Shown here piece by piece: positions 17,630-18,594 of a stretch of DNA of 18,594 nucleotides. The notes beneath the pieces were generated by a model that was not told the DNA's origin, did not search any database, and was given only the letters and a program-made list of their open reading frames with translations. Position 1 is the stretch's first letter, and each line of letters opens with the position of its first letter. The translations under genes were made by a program, and so were the position numbers. Origin of the DNA: Isotricha intestinalis (taxonomy: Eukaryota; Ciliophora; Litostomatea; Vestibuliferida; Isotrichidae); contig JAJJLU010000792.1 in assembly GCA_023807065.1 (NCBI GenBank), forward strand, positions 1 to 18,594. The letters are read 5' to 3'.

Positions 17630-18594
17630 ATTTTTTATTATAAATTTTATAATTCATTATTTATGTATAAAATTTCTGAATTTTATCAATTATCAATTAC
17701 TATTTTTATAAAAAATTAAATTAATTTATAATATAATAACCATCTTTCACTCAAAATGATTCCAATTATAATTAATCCATATCTTTTCACACTTTATAAG
17801 CAAAAAATCAAAAAATTTATTATAAATATCAAATAATTGAATTTGCATTAAAATCTTATTATTTATAATTTCATCTTGCTCTTCATATTTTAAAATTATT
17901 TTATGAATCACAAAAAATAAAATCTTATTATCATATTTTTCTAATATTATTGTAGAGCATAATTATAAAATCTGTTTTGGAATTTAATAATTATTTTTTC
18001 TTTTAAAAAATTAAATCATCAATTTATGAAAAATATATAGACAAAAAAAATTATTTTGTTAAACAAAAAACATTAATATCTAGTTTATATCACTAATTAT
18101 TGGAGTAATGTTTGGAAAATATTAAAATTAGAAAAAACATAAACTATTGAAAAAAAAACAAAAAATAAATATTACAAGAGAAAGAAAATAATCTAATCTC
18201 AATTGGAATTAACTCAAAATCCAGATAATATATTAACATTTTTTTTTTGAATTTTATGATGAAAGAAAAATTATTAAAGGTAGAAATATTTTTTTTTTGC
18301 AAAAAAACACATTTTTTTAAAAATAAATTTAAAAAAAAAAGTTTTTTTGCAATTAACAAAACCTTTTTTACAAATTTTGAAACAATTTATGATATATTTT
18401 ATTTATTTAAAAGATTTTTTATTATTGGATAATTAAATAATAATTTTTTAAAAATATTTATGTCATTATTTCAAAATTATAATAATACCAAAAATAACTA
18501 AAGAGAAAAACTATTCTAAAATATAAAAAAATATTATTAATTAAGAAGAAAAACAAAATGAATCTAAAAAGAAAGCCAAATTAAAAATAAAGAA
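17630..18594. other. Gene-free right end
   Basis: About 965 bases upstream of the myristoylated-protein gene carry no ORF I can support. The two short frames here (18144-18359 minus and 18247-18432 plus) overlap each other and consist of Lys/Asn or Phe runs from A/T homopolymers. A fragment SQLELTQNPDNILT at about 18198-18239 on the plus strand looks protein-like but has a stop just before it and a short T run and stop just after. The region presumably holds the promoter of the leftward gene. There is no telomere at the right edge and no RNA gene is visible. Confidence 0.6.
18297..18352. repeat. Long inverted repeat (hairpin)
   Basis: TTGCAAAAAAAC (18297-18308) is the exact reverse complement of GTTTTTTTGCAA (18341-18352). 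Inside, after a 3 x 3 mismatch, TTTTTTTAAA (18312-18321) pairs with TTTAAAAAAA (18328-18337), leaving the 6-base loop AATAAA. That gives 22 paired bases out of 25 with both arms of equal length. Long A/T inverted repeats do arise by chance in this composition, but the GC-containing outer arm is less easily explained. It could be a cruciform, a transcript-end structure or a remnant of a small element. It lies in gene-free DNA. Confidence 0.6.

Noticed and set aside
18144..18432. Two short overlapping frames on opposite strands near the right end
   Set aside because: Both are made of homopolymer-derived Phe and Lys runs across a hairpin, with no recognisable feature.
1..18594. tRNA, rRNA, CRISPR array or mobile element genes
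   Set aside because: Intergenic DNA lacks the less AT-rich, folded stretches expected of tRNA or rRNA. No regularly spaced identical repeats with unique spacers occur, and no transposase or reverse-transcriptase frame is present.
18560..18594. Second telomere or a gene running off the right edge
   Set aside because: The edge sequence has no C/G-rich repeat, and the ATG at 18559 meets a TAA after eight codons. The minus-strand frames entering from the edge close quickly.

Overview
The window looks like one end of a very AT-rich, gene-dense eukaryotic chromosome, most likely a macronuclear chromosome of a ciliate. The left edge is four copies of the 7-mer CCCCAAT, a C-strand telomere of the C4A2-like ciliate kind. 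The seven genes appear intronless, and intergenic spacers are short and extremely AT-rich. Two genes are typical of ciliated cells (CEP104 and a large protist-type LRR protein). All seven genes read with the standard code and stop at TAA. A CCCCAAT-type telomere, a standard code and extreme AT richness together suggest a litostomate such as a rumen ciliate of the Entodinium kind. That assignment is inference from recalled knowledge and was not tested by a search.

Layout. Positions 1-30 are the telomere. Positions 31-490 are a short subtelomere with a roughly 9-bp-periodic CCC/A-tract array (221-280), and they also serve as the upstream region of the first gene. Five genes then run rightward, away from the telomere: a delta-COP (coatomer delta) N-terminal half that stops before its C-terminal domain (491-1243); a 1218-aa LRR protein (2163-5819); a trypsin/V8-like serine protease (6057-8039); a Lys/Asn-rich protein of unknown function (8216-9400); and a full-length ABCC/MRP-type ABC transporter (9543-13607). 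Two genes run leftward and converge on these: CEP104, a ciliary-tip protein (14085-16565), and a short protein with an MGCGNS N-terminus predicted to be N-myristoylated (16796-17629). The last ~965 bases hold no gene I can support, only a long hairpin at 18297-18352. There is no telomere at the right edge, so the chromosome continues or the contig is cut there.

The genes do not form an operon or a pathway. CEP104 and possibly the LRR protein point to cilia, delta-COP to Golgi-ER traffic, and the ABC transporter and the myristoylated protein to membranes.

The most notable observation is the truncated delta-COP. Its longin domain and linker are well conserved, but a TAA ends the frame inside the conserved linker motif. 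It is followed by 919 bases without a gene, far more than the 142-237 bases between the other rightward genes, and roughly the space the missing C-terminal mu-homology domain would need.
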